64,000 bases of DNA from Achromobacter xylosoxidans A8 (GCF_000165835.1 NC_014640.1:5518001-5582000), one strand, 5' to 3'. Positions 27,257 through 36,550 are shown, counted from the stretch's first letter. Program-made: numbers and translations. Notes: generated from the letters alone by a model not told the origin.

Positions 27257-28128
27257 CGCCGGGCCTGCTCTACCTGCTGGCCAGCGTCGCCTGCAGCGTC
27301 ACCGTGGCCGTGCTGCTGAAGCTGGCGCGGCGCTACCAGGTGGACGTGCGCCAGGCCATCGCCATGAACTATGCGGTCGCCGCCCTGCTCTGCTGGGCGG
27401 TGCTGCGCCCGGACCCGGCCGCATTGCTGGCGCCACAAACGCCCTGGCTGGTGCTGGCCGCGCTGGGCGTGTTGCTGCCCAGCGTGTTCCTGGCGATGGC
27501 CGCGGCCGTGCGCCATGCCGGCATCGTGCGCAGCGACGCGGCGCAACGCCTGTCCTTGTTCATCCCCTTGCTGGCGGCCTTCCTGCTGTTCGGCGAATCG
27601 GTCAGCGGCCGCAAGCTGGCCGCGATCTTGCTGGCGGCCAGCGCCTTGTACTGCCTGCTGCGCCGCCCCGCCCGCGCACAAGGGCCGGGTGAGGACCCGG
27701 CGGCGAGCAGCCGCGCCATGTGGCTGTGGCCGCTGGTCGTGTGGGTGGGCTATGGCGTGATCGACATTCTGTTCAAGCAGATGGCGCGCGCAGGCACTGC
27801 CTTCGCGGGCGGCTTGCTGCTCGCGTTCGTCATCGCCGGCCTGCTGATGCTCGCCTATCTGTTGGGAAGCCGGGTGCGCTGGCAGCTGCGCCACCTGGCC
27901 GCTGGCGCAGTGTTGGGCCTGGCGAACTTCGGCAACATCCTGACCTACATCCGCGCGCACCAGTCGCTGCCCGAGCATCCCGCGCTGGTATTCGCATCGA
28001 TGAACATGGGCGTGATCACCCTGGGCACGCTGGTCGGCGCGCTGGCCTTCCGCGAACCCTTGACCCGGCTGAACCTGCTGGGCATCGCGCTGGCGCTGGC
28101 CGCCATCGTGCTGATGGCGCCCTGGTAA
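27247..28128 (+). CDS. DMT/EamA-family membrane transporter
   Basis: 293 residues from the ATG at 27247, which overlaps bioB by 10 bp; the long upstream open frame is a bioB shadow. About ten hydrophobic segments in two EamA-like halves, the second ending [32 protein letters not shown], which is typical of the superfamily. Overlap with bioB suggests co-expression and possibly transport of biotin or a precursor, but the substrate cannot be read. Confidence 0.85.
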   Translation: MPLTPGLLYLLASVACSVTVAVLLKLARRYQVDVRQAIAMNYAVAALLCWAVLRPDPAALLAPQTPWLVLAALGVLLPSVFLAMAAAVRHAGIVRSDAAQRLSLFIPLLAAFLLFGESVSGRKLAAILLAASALYCLLRRPARAQGPGEDPAASSRAMWLWPLVVWVGYGVIDILFKQMARAGTAFAGGLLLAFVIAGLLMLAYLLGSRVRWQLRHLAAGAVLGLANFGNILTYIRAHQSLPEHPALVFASMNMGVITLGTLVGALAFREPLTRLNLLGIALALAAIVLMAPW

Positions 28129-28147
28129 GGACGCCAGCCTCCCGGCC

Positions 28148-29518
28148 TCAGGTGCCGGTGCGCCTTTGGTCCGCGTCGTCCGCCTGGTCCGCGCTGGCCT
28201 CGCCAGGCAGGTCCTGCGCGGGCGGCTCGGCCGCCGCCACCGGCGCCACGTCGGGCTGCACCATTTCCATGGCGATGTCGGTTGCTGGATCCACCCGCGG
28301 ATCCAGCACCGCCGCGGCCGGCGAACTCTGCAGCGTGTCCGGCATGGGCACGAAATGCGTGGGAGCCTCTTCCACCTGGTGCGCACCCGTGACGCGGGTG
28401 GGACGCACGTGCCAGACCAGGATCAGGGCGCAGGCGGAAATGAACACGTAGTACATGCTGGGCCCGGCCAGGGACATCAGCACCCCGGCAATCATCGGGC
28501 CGATGCAGGCCCCCACCCCGTAAGTCATGAGCAGCACGGCCGACAAGCTGACACGGCGCTCGGACTCCACGTGGTCGTTGGCAAAGGCCGCGCCCAGCGG
28601 ATACAGGGTGAACTGCAGCACGCCAAAAACACAGGACATGGCCACCAGCGCCCAGTACGGCAGGACGATCCAGCCCCACATGACCACCGGCAGCAGCACC
28701 AGCAACAGCGCGTTGAAACGGATCAGGCCGGCGCGGTTGATGCGGTCGGACAGCCAGCCCATGGGCCATTGCGACAACAGGCCCGCGGTCACCGCGGCGG
28801 CCACGAAAATGGCCGCCTGCGAGGTGGACAGGCCGTGCTTGGCGCCGTAGACGGCCGCCAGCCCATAGAAGGCCCCGGACAGGTTGCCCGCCACGAACAG
28901 TACAGTCATCGACAGCGGCACGCGCCGCATGAAGAAACGGATGTCCAGCGGCGCCGGCAGCGGCGTGGGCGGGTGCGAACGCGCGGTGACGGCGATCGGC
29001 ACCAGGCACAGCACCAGGCACATGGCCACCAGGGTCAAGGGCCGCAGATCCAGCGTGGCATAGGCGGTCAGGGCCAGCTGCCCCAGCACGGTGCCCAGGC
29101 CCGACACGACCATGTAGACGGAAAAGACGCGTCCGCGCTGGTGGTTTTCGGTCTGCTCATTGAGCCAGCTTTCGATGACCATGAACTCGGTCACCATCAC
29201 GATGCCCGAAATGACGCGGAACACCAGCCACAACGGCATGGAGTCGACCAGCGTCTGCGCCAGGATCATGCTGGTGGCAACGGCCGCACAGGCGACGAAC
29301 GCCCGGATATGGCCCACGCGGATGATGAGTTTGTGCCCCAGACGGGCGCCGCACACCAGGCCCAGGTAGTAGCCGGCGATCAGGGCGCCGATCCACACCT
29401 CGCTGACAGACTGCGCTGTCAGCCCGAGCCCCATGTAGGTATTGAACAGACCCGTGCCGATGAGCATCAGCAAGGTCGCGAAGTAAAGCGACGAGAAGGA
29501 GGAGATGGTGGCGAGCAT
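28148..29518 (-). CDS. Major facilitator superfamily transporter
   Basis: 456 residues with 12 predicted helices and loop motifs GARLGHKLIIRVGHIR (2-3 loop) and SQWPMGWLSDRINRAG (8-9 loop), closest in layout to YcaD-like MFS proteins. An unusual acidic Pro/Ala-rich cytoplasmic tail of about 70 residues follows the last helix. Substrate unknown. Confidence 0.88.
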   Translation of the reverse strand: MLATISSFSSLYFATLLMLIGTGLFNTYMGLGLTAQSVSEVWIGALIAGYYLGLVCGARLGHKLIIRVGHIRAFVACAAVATSMILAQTLVDSMPLWLVFRVISGIVMVTEFMVIESWLNEQTENHQRGRVFSVYMVVSGLGTVLGQLALTAYATLDLRPLTLVAMCLVLCLVPIAVTARSHPPTPLPAPLDIRFFMRRVPLSMTVLFVAGNLSGAFYGLAAVYGAKHGLSTSQAAIFVAAAVTAGLLSQWPMGWLSDRINRAGLIRFNALLLVLLPVVMWGWIVLPYWALVAMSCVFGVLQFTLYPLGAAFANDHVESERRVSLSAVLLMTYGVGACIGPMIAGVLMSLAGPSMYYVFISACALILVWHVRPTRVTGAHQVEEAPTHFVPMPDTLQSSPAAAVLDPRVDPATDIAMEMVQPDVAPVAAAEPPAQDLPGEASADQADDADQRRTGT

Positions 29519-29604
29519 GGCGTGGGCAACCGCTGCTGGCGGCAGCGCAACAGGCCGCGAAAGCGGCCCGCTGCACTAAGCGGTAAAACAGGAACTGCGT
29601 AGGA

Positions 29605-30108
29605 TCAGACTTGCGACAGCATCGTGGCTGCGTCGCTGACTTCGAACTTGCCGGGGCCTTCGACGTTCAGCTGCTTGACCACGCCGTCGACGATCAGGGC
29701 CGAGTAGCGCTGCGAGCGCACGCCCATGCCGCGCTGGATCAGGTCCAGCTCCAGGCCCAGTTCCTTGGTCCACAGAGCGGAACCGTCGGCCAGCATGCGG
29801 ACCTTGCCTTCCGTCTTCTGCTCGCGGCCCCAGGCGCCCATGACGAACGCGTCGTTGACCGACACGCACCAGATTTCATCGACGCCCTTGGCCTTCAGGG
29901 CAGCGGCCTGTTCCACATAGCCGGGCAGGTGCTTGGCCGAGCAGGTGGGCGTGAAGGCGCCCGGCAGGGCGAACAGCGCAATGGTCTTGCCGCGGGTCAG
30001 GTCGGCGACCTGGAACGCGTTGGGGCCCAGCGAGCAGCCGGCGCTTTCGGTTTCGATGAATTCGGTCAGGGTGCCGTCCGGCACGCGATCGCCGACTTTG
30101 ATCGTCAT
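29605..30108 (-). CDS. Peroxiredoxin, Prx5 type
   Basis: 167 residues from the ATG at 30108 with GGAG upstream. Peroxidatic Cys56 lies in PGAFTPTCSAKHLPGY; an extra Cys25 may be the resolving residue. It reduces H2O2 and alkyl hydroperoxides with glutathione or glutaredoxin as partner in this subfamily (family knowledge). Transcribed alone or with the MFS gene downstream (86 bp gap). Confidence 0.93.
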   Translation of the reverse strand: MTIKVGDRVPDGTLTEFIETESAGCSLGPNAFQVADLTRGKTIALFALPGAFTPTCSAKHLPGYVEQAAALKAKGVDEIWCVSVNDAFVMGAWGREQKTEGKVRMLADGSALWTKELGLELDLIQRGMGVRSQRYSALIVDGVVKQLNVEGPGKFEVSDAATMLSQV

Positions 30109-30350
30109 GTAGATCTCCAGGAATGGGGGCAATGCACTGGGGCAGGAGCGCCCCACAGCCTCCATCATAGTTCTTGCGCGGTCGCCTTGCTGGCCGTCAG
30201 GCCCCCGGGAAAAAAAGATGCACAGTCTGAAACGACTCCATACCGTGCCTACACGGGTTCGAAACGGCTGATTGCCATAATGTTGTGGTTGCAATCACCG
30301 CCCGCGCACGCCGCGCAGCCGGCTGGCGGGCATCTAGCGGAGAGTCATCG

Positions 30351-30773
30351 ATGCGCAAGATCTTGACCGGCCTGGCCCTGACGCTGGCCTCGGCTGCCAC
30401 GGCCTGGGCCGCTCCGGATGCCGCCGAACAGGCCCAATACGATTCCTTCGTCGTCGCCGCCGGCGCCTCCAACGGCGCCGCCCGCGCCTGCGGCGCCTCC
30501 GAACCCGACCTGGCCCAGCACTTGACCACGTCCCGCAAGAACCTGCTGCAGTATGCGCAGGAGTATGGCTTTTCGGCGGGCGGCTATGACGGGCTGTTCC
30601 AGCAGGGACAGGCCCAGGGGAAGACGATGATGGAGGAGATGAAGCGCTCGGGGGTGGATGGATGCCGGGGGGTGCTGGGTAGCTTTCAGAACGAGAGGGT
30701 GATGGAGTACGAGGATATGAAGAGTGCTTTGGCTGAGGTCAGTGATGGGTTGCCGGGGGAGAAGGCGCAATAG
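30351..30773 (+). CDS. Small secreted hypothetical protein
   Basis: 140 residues from the ATG at 30351 with a GGAGAG-type site. Sec signal peptide (MRKILTGLALTLASAATAWAA, cleaved about residue 21), then a soluble mostly helical domain with two cysteines (ARACGASEP and GVDGCRGVLG) that could form a disulfide in the periplasm. No family recognised. The last about 45 codons use more A/T and GGG/GTG codons than neighbours. Element C copy B begins about 40 nt after the stop. Confidence 0.78.
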   Translation: MRKILTGLALTLASAATAWAAPDAAEQAQYDSFVVAAGASNGAARACGASEPDLAQHLTTSRKNLLQYAQEYGFSAGGYDGLFQQGQAQGKTMMEEMKRSGVDGCRGVLGSFQNERVMEYEDMKSALAEVSDGLPGEKAQ

Positions 30774-30808
30774 CAGGTTCTGTTTCAGAAGCTTCAGGTT
30801 CTTGAGAC

Positions 30809-30972
30809 GCCAGTCGCGGCGGCGGGCCCAGAGGCGCGGGGCAACGATTGCGGTCCGGAGCCTTCGCTCCGGACTTCCCCTTCGTCATCTTCGTCAAGGC
30901 CTTCGGCCTTTCCTTCAGATTCCCTCGGGCTTATCGACGCCCCGCGCCTCTGGGCCCGCCGCCGCAACTGGC
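30809..30972 (+). repeat. Element C, copy B (conserved core within long inverted arms)
   Basis: Perfect 27-nt inverted arms 30816-30842 and 30939-30965, extended by a further six pairs beyond one mismatch (to 30809 and 30972). The core 30843-30938 matches copy A in the opposite genomic orientation, with hairpins at 30853-30874 (GTCCGGAGC arms) and 30896-30910 (AAGGCC arms). It lies in the sense of the secreted-protein gene, starting about 36-42 nt after its stop. No T-run follows the closing arm. Confidence 0.87.
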
Positions 30973-31315
30973 TCTGCTGGCTAAAACTTCCCGGCCCCGG
31001 GGGCGAACGGTGTGCTTAGGGTTCTCGCCGCCGGTGGGGGCTGGCGATGGATCTTGCGGGGCCCGCCCCCGGCCGGCCGCGCGGGCGGCCTCTGGGGGCT
31101 TACGCGGTTTCTGGCGATTGACGATGACGCTGCGCGCTGGTGGAGGATCGGTTCGAACACCTACAACAGGTGGCCATGACGACCGTGATGTCTCGCGCTC
31201 CCGCCCGTCATTGTTTGGAATGGGGGGGAGTGCCAGTATTTGGCCTTCGACGCCAACAGACCACGCGCGAGCGAGATCTGACATTTCCTCCATCGCCACT
31301 TGAACCCCGACGCTG
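30973..31315. other. Intergenic stretch with GC palindromes, no gene seen
   Basis: About 340 bp between the two repeats. It contains short GC palindromes, including 31075-31090, which is the inverse of the 16-nt centre of the element P palindrome (could be chance at this GC content). No open frame on either strand has credible coding character. Confidence 0.5.
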
Positions 31316-31377
31316 GATGGGTGGCGCGCGGGCGTAGTCTGCATGCGCAAACGACTACGCGCCGCGCGCCACCCATC
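31316..31377. repeat. Long hairpin at the left end of element P copy B
   Basis: Arms 31316-31339 and 31353-31377 pair over 24 bases with one single-base bulge, around a 13-nt loop with CATGCGCAA. Copy A has the loop (CATACGCAA) but only a six-pair stem. Confidence 0.75.
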
Positions 31378-31380
31378 ACC

Positions 31381-31580
31381 GCCCCTCCCCCCTGACGGCA
31401 ACGCCAGAAGAAATCCAATCGGCGCATTCGCGCCAGCGATCACAATCACACTCAAAACGATGACGTATGTATTAATCGGCCGCCCGCGCGGCCGATTAAT
31501 ACGGGCAGCCCAAGACTCGCCCCCGACCACAGCTCTAGCAGCGCTACAGGCCAAGATAGCGGCAGCCCGTCGTCGCGGGC
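31381..31580. repeat. Element P, copy B
   Basis: Counterpart of 15181-15376. Central perfect palindrome 31471-31500 with 13-nt arms. The right end (31561-31590) carries a short, uninterrupted version of the arm sequence that surrounds element C in copy A (CGACCTACGAA is shared). Located between the convergent secreted-protein gene and the dienelactone hydrolase gene. Confidence 0.85.
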
Positions 31581-31621
31581 GACCTACGAAAACCTGCGAC
31601 GAACCCGTATAAACCCACGCA

Positions 31622-31670
31622 AAGAAAAGAACACTTACATAGATATAAAAACTACCTATGTAGGCCTACA
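31622..31670 (-). terminator. Candidate terminator of the dienelactone hydrolase gene
   Basis: TACATAG/CTATGTA (31636-31642, 31656-31662) with an adjoining 12-bp palindrome TGTAGGCCTACA (31659-31670). On the minus strand the stem is followed by a T-rich tract. AT-rich unlike its surroundings. Confidence 0.35.
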
Positions 31671-31699
31671 TTCCCAACCCGCGTCCAAAGAAACACATC

Positions 31700-32578
31700 T
31701 CAAAGCCCGTTCTGCTTGAACCAATCCAACATCCGCGTCCAAGCCTGCTCCGCCTCCGCCTTCCGATAAGAAGGCCGATAATCCGCATGAAACGCATGCG
31801 GCGCGTCCGGATACACATCGATCCGCGACGCCTTCGCCGCCGCTGGCCCCTGCGCCAGTTCCAGCCGCATCTTGTCCACGTCCGCCATCGAAATCCCGGC
31901 GTCCTTGCCGCCGTAAGCCCCCAGCACCTTCGCCTTCAGCTCATTCACCTGGCTCAGCACCGACTTGGGCTTCAGGTCCGAAGGCTGCCCGGCCAACTGG
32001 CCATACCAGGCCGCGCCGGCCTTGAGCTTCGGGTTGTGGGCGGCGTACAGCCAGACCTGGCGCCCGCCCCAGCAAAAGCCCACGATGCCCAGCCGGTCCG
32101 CATTGCCGCCATTGGACGCGGCCCAGGCCGCAGCCGAATCCAGGTCGGACATCACCTGCGCGTCCGGCACCTTGCCGATTATTTCGGCCTGCAGCTTGGG
32201 GATCTCGGTGTATTTGGACGGATCGCCCTGGCGCGCGAACAGTTCGGGCGCGACGGCCAGGTAGCCCTGGTGGGCCAGCCGGCGGCACACGTCCTGGATG
32301 TACTCGTGCACCCCGAAAATTTCCGACACCACCAGCACCGTCGGCAGGTCCTTCTTGCCCTTGGGCGCCGCCCGGTACGCGGGCATCTTGCCGTCCTTGA
32401 CCGGAATGTCCACCTTGCCGGCCACCAGACCGTTGGCGTCCGTGGTGATCGCGGTCTGCGCCACGGCCTGCCCGGCCGCCAGCGAAAAACCCGTCGCCAC
32501 CGTGGTGGCCATGAAACCCCGCCGATTCAGCCGCAAGGGCGGAAGCAGGCTGTCGAAGTGCGCGTCCTGGTCATTCAT
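31700..32578 (-). CDS. Dienelactone hydrolase family protein with Tat signal
   Basis: 292 residues; AGGAG ahead of the ATG. Twin-arginine leader LRLNRRGFMATTVATGFSLAA (about 16-36), then an alpha/beta hydrolase of the carboxymethylenebutenolidase type with catalytic Cys in GFCWGG, Asp in GGKDAGIS and His in PHAFHADYR. It opens dienelactones or other cyclic esters; periplasmic export is predicted. The Tat leader is a known variant in this family. Confidence 0.92.
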   Translation of the reverse strand: MNDQDAHFDSLLPPLRLNRRGFMATTVATGFSLAAGQAVAQTAITTDANGLVAGKVDIPVKDGKMPAYRAAPKGKKDLPTVLVVSEIFGVHEYIQDVCRRLAHQGYLAVAPELFARQGDPSKYTEIPKLQAEIIGKVPDAQVMSDLDSAAAWAASNGGNADRLGIVGFCWGGRQVWLYAAHNPKLKAGAAWYGQLAGQPSDLKPKSVLSQVNELKAKVLGAYGGKDAGISMADVDKMRLELAQGPAAAKASRIDVYPDAPHAFHADYRPSYRKAEAEQAWTRMLDWFKQNGL

Positions 32579-32641
32579 CGAGAATCTCCTGGCAAAAAGC
32601 CGGCAGGGGCGGCTGGGCGCCGCCTCCCGGACCAGCCTGGT

Positions 32642-35600
32642 TCACTTCAGGGAGAAGTCCACGCGCGAGGGTTGCCCCTCGTCCTTGATGCCATCCGCGT
32701 CCAGTTGCGGCGCAACGATGAACACGCGATCCGCGAGTCCTTCCTGGGCTTGCAGCTTCTCATAAACCGCCTGCGCGCGCGCATCGGCCAGTTGGCGCAA
32801 CTGCTCGTCGCCCACGGGCGCCACGCTGCGCAGCATCTCCTCCATCTGCGCCGCCGGCACGGACTTGGACATGCCGATGAAGTTGCGCGGCTTGTCCTTG
32901 ATGTCCGTGTCGTCGTAGACCTCTTCCAGGTACTTGGCGCGCTCCGCGCCCGATACCTCGACGCCCGCCGGGTTCGGCTTCTTGCCGCGCGGCGTGACGT
33001 CGGCGGCCTTGGCGGCGCGGATCTTGGCGTCGACCCAGGCCTGGCGCAGGCCTTCCATGTCGGTCTTGGGATCGGCGCGGCCGCTGATGTCCATCTTCAG
33101 GGCCGGACGGTCGGTCAGCGCCTTGATCAGCGTGTCGATGCGCTGCTGGCTGTCCTCGGTCAGCGCCGCGCTGCCGGGCGCGAACTCGACGTAGGACAGC
33201 TCCTCGCCGCCGCCAAAGGCCGAGGCCAGCAGACTGAAGGGCGAGGTGACGGCCTTGACCACCAGGTTCAGCAGCACGCGCACCACGATGCCGCCCACCG
33301 AGAACTCCGGATCGTCCAACGAACCGGAGATCGGCAGGTTGATGTCGATGTTGCCGCGCGAATCCTTCAGCAGCGCCACGGCCAGCAGCACCGGCAGCTT
33401 GGTCGCGTCGGGGCTGTTGGTCTTGTCGCCGAAGGTCAGCTGGTTGAGCACCACATGGTTGGTGGCTTGCAGCGCGCGGTCCTTGATCTTGTATTCCAGG
33501 TCCACCGACAGCTTGCCGCGCTTGATCGGGTAGCCCACGTACTTCGCGGAATAGGTGTTGAAGCGCGGCAGGTCCACGCCCTTGGCCGAGGCCTTCAGGT
33601 CCAGCGACAGGTACTTGGCGAAAGGCTGTACCACGCCGCTGATCGACAGCGGCGCGGTGGTGTAGACGCGGCCGGTGACCTTGACCTTGGCAGGCTGGGG
33701 ATTGGTGGACGACACCGCCGTGATCGAGCCTTCGATGCTGGACAGCTCGGCCACGTAGTTGGGTTTGACGAAGCGGTCCGTGAAGGTCATGCGGCCGCGG
33801 TTCAGGGTGACGCTGTTCACCGAGATATCGGGCATGCCCCCGCCCCCCTTGGCGGCAGGCGTCGCGGGCGGCGGCGCGGCGCTGCGGCCGGGCGTCTGCG
33901 TGTCCTGGGTGATGGAGCCGCCGGCCTGACCTGGGGCCGCCACCAGATCCATGACGTTCAGGCGGCCTTGCGCATTGAGCAGCACGCGGCCGTAGAAATC
34001 CTCCAGCGCGATATCGCCCAGCTTGGCGCCGATCCTGTCGCCCGCCACCGAGATGTCCATGCCGGTAAAGCCCAGGCGCTTCCAGTTCAGGAAGTCGTCC
34101 TTGTTAACGCGGTCCTGCAGGTCCACGCCGGTGACTTCGACGCCGCCCTTCCAGTTGACCTTCATTGGCGCCGAACCGGCCGCGGCGGCGAACTCCGCGT
34201 TGCCTTTGGCGCCCAGCGTGATGGCGCGCACCGTGGCGTTCAGGCTGGAGGCGGCGTACGGCGCGAACGACGCGACGTTCAGTTCGGACAGGTCCACCGA
34301 GGTTTTCACGGTCAGCGGCTGCGGCGTGAATGCGCCCTTGAGATCCAGCTTGCCGTTGCCCTGGATGCCGGCGGCGGCCAGGGTAAAGTTGCTCTGTCCC
34401 GGCCCCATGGCCAGGCGGTCGGCGGTCACGCGCAAGCTTTGCAGCGCAATGTCCACGGCGGGCTTGAGGGATTCGTCGCGGGCCTTGAACTGCGTCAGGT
34501 CGGCCTGCACGGCGCTGGCGGACGCATCCACCGCGCCGTTCTTTTCCTGCACATGGACCTGCGCGCTGGCAGCCAGGCGGCCGTCCAGCAATGCGATCGG
34601 CGCCGCGTTGCGCACGGCCGGCGCCAGGGGCGCCAACGCGATATTGCCCAGGCGCACGCCCAGTTCCAGCGACAGCGGCTTGAGGACCAGCGGCCCTTTG
34701 GCGCGCAGCCAGCCGCCGTCGGTGCTGTTGTCCATGGTCAGCCACAGATTGATGGGCTGGCCCGGCACCTGCGGCAGGGCCACGCCCTCGACCGTCGCGG
34801 CCAAGCCGGTCATCACGTAGTCCAGCTTGCTGACGGCGTCGGTGACGTAGACCTCGCCTTCATGCAGGTTGAAGGCGTCCAGTTCGACCTTCCATTCCGC
34901 CGGCGCGGGCGCCGGCTGGGGGGCTGCGGCGTCCGCGGTGGCGGGCGCTGCGGGAGTCGTGGCGGACGGAGTGGCGGGAGCGCTGGCCGCTGCGGTAGCG
35001 TTTGCGGCGACAGACGCGTCGGATGGCGTCGCGGCAGGCGCGGAGGCTGCCGCGGGCGCGCCCGCGGATGCAGCGGGCACGGCCGGGGACGCCGGGGCGG
35101 AAGGCGCACCCTTCGCCGCGGCAGTTGCCGGAGCGGCGCCCTTGACGGCGGATCCCGGCGTTGCCGTCGCGGCCGGCGTGGCTGGCGTGGCTGGCGTGGC
35201 CTTGGTCGTGGCAGCGGCCGGACCTGCCTTGTCTCCCGCCTTGGCAGGATCCAATCCGCTGGCTTTACGCAGCTTGTCGGCCACCGGCGTGGCGGTCGGC
35301 TCGACACCGCCCAGCCGCTTCAGCCCGGCAACCACGTCCAGCCAGTTCAGATTTTCATTGGCGTAGCGGCGCACATGGATCTGCGGCGCCCACAGCCCCA
35401 CCTCGCCCACATAGGCATGGCGCGCGATGGGCTCCAGTTCCAGGCGGGTGACGGTCAGCGCGCTCCAGGCGGCCAGGTTCGCGCCCGTGGTGTCGCGCAG
35501 GTCCAGGCGGCGCAAGCCCAGGTCGCCGACCACGCGGATCTTGGGCGGCGCGTCCTTGGGCTGCTCGAACACCACTTGCAGGTTCGAATCCAGCAACGCG

Positions 35601-36379
35601 CTCTCCACCTTGAACGGCAGCGGCATGGGCCAAACGTCCGCCCACTTTTCCAACTGCAGGCCATTGAAGGCCACGCGCAGCGTGGACGAGGGCACCTTGT
35701 CGAAGGGGCGCGCCACACCGTTCAAATCGAATGGGCTGCCGTTGATGCGCAAGTGCACGCGCGGCTGCACGTCGATGTCGGTGGCGTAGCCGAAAGTGGA
35801 AATGAACGGCACGCCCACACCCACTTCATCGACCACCTGCTTGCGACCGGTGACCTTGTCGTCCAGCGTGATCGAGCCGTTCTCGATCACCATGTTGTTC
35901 AGCGAAAAACGCGGCAGCCCTTCGTCCGGCTTGGCCGGTTCCTCGGGCTGGGCGGCCGTCAATTCGGCCACTCGTTGCTGAATATCAGAGAAATTGAAGC
36001 GCGTGACGTCCTCGCGGACGATGGCGATGTTAGGCTCGCGCAGCGTCATTCGATCGACGACCGGCGCAAACCAGAACAGGGAAGTCCAGGCCGCGCTGAC
36101 GTCCAGCTCGGCCAGCGTCAAGAGCGGCGTCTGCGAATCGGGCTGGGCCACGGCCAGATCGCGCGCCCGGACGGTCAGCGTGAAGGGATTGAAGCTGATG
36201 TCGCCGACGGAGACGTCCCGCCCGATCATCTTGGAGACGTCCTGCACCAGGACGTTGTGCAGCACTTTGGGGACCTGCCAGGCGGCAACCCCGAAAAGGA
36301 TAAGTACGAATGCCGCGATACCCAGAAGAATCTTGCCGACTCGGCGGGTGAACCGAAGCTTGGGCATCCGCAAGGGCAT
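32642..36379 (-). CDS. DUF748 family envelope protein, 1245 residues
   Basis: One N-terminal membrane anchor (about 14-34, ILLGIAAFVLILFGVAAW), then a long periplasmic AsmA-like beta-rich region beginning IGRDVSVGDISFNPFTLTVRARDL. It is interrupted at about 373-493 by an Ala/Pro/Thr low-complexity stretch. The C-terminal part (EFAPGSAALTEDSQQRID...) has the start of an OmpA-like fold. AsmA/DUF748 proteins are linked to outer-membrane lipid or lipoprotein homeostasis; the exact role is unknown. AGGAG precedes the ATG. The plus strand is open through most of this gene but is a GC-driven shadow. Confidence 0.88.
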   Translation of the reverse strand: MPLRMPKLRFTRRVGKILLGIAAFVLILFGVAAWQVPKVLHNVLVQDVSKMIGRDVSVGDISFNPFTLTVRARDLAVAQPDSQTPLLTLAELDVSAAWTSLFWFAPVVDRMTLREPNIAIVREDVTRFNFSDIQQRVAELTAAQPEEPAKPDEGLPRFSLNNMVIENGSITLDDKVTGRKQVVDEVGVGVPFISTFGYATDIDVQPRVHLRINGSPFDLNGVARPFDKVPSSTLRVAFNGLQLEKWADVWPMPLPFKVESALLDSNLQVVFEQPKDAPPKIRVVGDLGLRRLDLRDTTGANLAAWSALTVTRLELEPIARHAYVGEVGLWAPQIHVRRYANENLNWLDVVAGLKRLGGVEPTATPVADKLRKASGLDPAKAGDKAGPAAATTKATPATPATPAATATPGSAVKGAAPATAAAKGAPSAPASPAVPAASAGAPAAASAPAATPSDASVAANATAAASAPATPSATTPAAPATADAAAPQPAPAPAEWKVELDAFNLHEGEVYVTDAVSKLDYVMTGLAATVEGVALPQVPGQPINLWLTMDNSTDGGWLRAKGPLVLKPLSLELGVRLGNIALAPLAPAVRNAAPIALLDGRLAASAQVHVQEKNGAVDASASAVQADLTQFKARDESLKPAVDIALQSLRVTADRLAMGPGQSNFTLAAAGIQGNGKLDLKGAFTPQPLTVKTSVDLSELNVASFAPYAASSLNATVRAITLGAKGNAEFAAAAGSAPMKVNWKGGVEVTGVDLQDRVNKDDFLNWKRLGFTGMDISVAGDRIGAKLGDIALEDFYGRVLLNAQGRLNVMDLVAAPGQAGGSITQDTQTPGRSAAPPPATPAAKGGGGMPDISVNSVTLNRGRMTFTDRFVKPNYVAELSSIEGSITAVSSTNPQPAKVKVTGRVYTTAPLSISGVVQPFAKYLSLDLKASAKGVDLPRFNTYSAKYVGYPIKRGKLSVDLEYKIKDRALQATNHVVLNQLTFGDKTNSPDATKLPVLLAVALLKDSRGNIDINLPISGSLDDPEFSVGGIVVRVLLNLVVKAVTSPFSLLASAFGGGEELSYVEFAPGSAALTEDSQQRIDTLIKALTDRPALKMDISGRADPKTDMEGLRQAWVDAKIRAAKAADVTPRGKKPNPAGVEVSGAERAKYLEEVYDDTDIKDKPRNFIGMSKSVPAAQMEEMLRSVAPVGDEQLRQLADARAQAVYEKLQAQEGLADRVFIVAPQLDADGIKDEGQPSRVDFSLK

Positions 36380-36436
36380 TGCGCGTCTCCTGATACGAAT
36401 TGAAGGGCGAGCGTTTCCGTCCTTCTAATGACTACA

Positions 36437-36453
36437 GGCGCGATTATCGCGCC
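36437..36453. promoter_or_regulatory. Palindrome between DUF748 gene and moaC
   Basis: GGCGCGAT and ATCGCGCC arms around a single T in the 171-bp divergent gap. A candidate operator or small cruciform; no regulator can be assigned. Confidence 0.35.
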
Positions 36454-36550
36454 CCCTGCACTGCTCGTCTATCATAGGCGTATCGATGGGCCGATCCGGC
36501 CAGCCGGGACCGCCCTTTTCAATCATTAACAATTATCGCTCCCGATTCCC

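Noticed and set aside
30843..30938. Element C core as a short coding region (open frame with FVIFVKAFGLSFRFPRA)
   Set aside because: Differences between copies include several amino-acid changes, only a TTG start is available, and the hairpin arms outside the core break any common frame.
31787..36403. A plus-strand open frame of about 1540 codons, the longest in the window
   Set aside because: It is antisense to the DUF748 gene, has no recognisable domain and shows the His/Arg/Gln-rich composition of GC-driven shadow frames.
36380..36550. Moco riboswitch upstream of moaC
   Set aside because: The gap is short and holds only a 17-bp palindrome. The conserved multi-helix Moco motif could not be seen.
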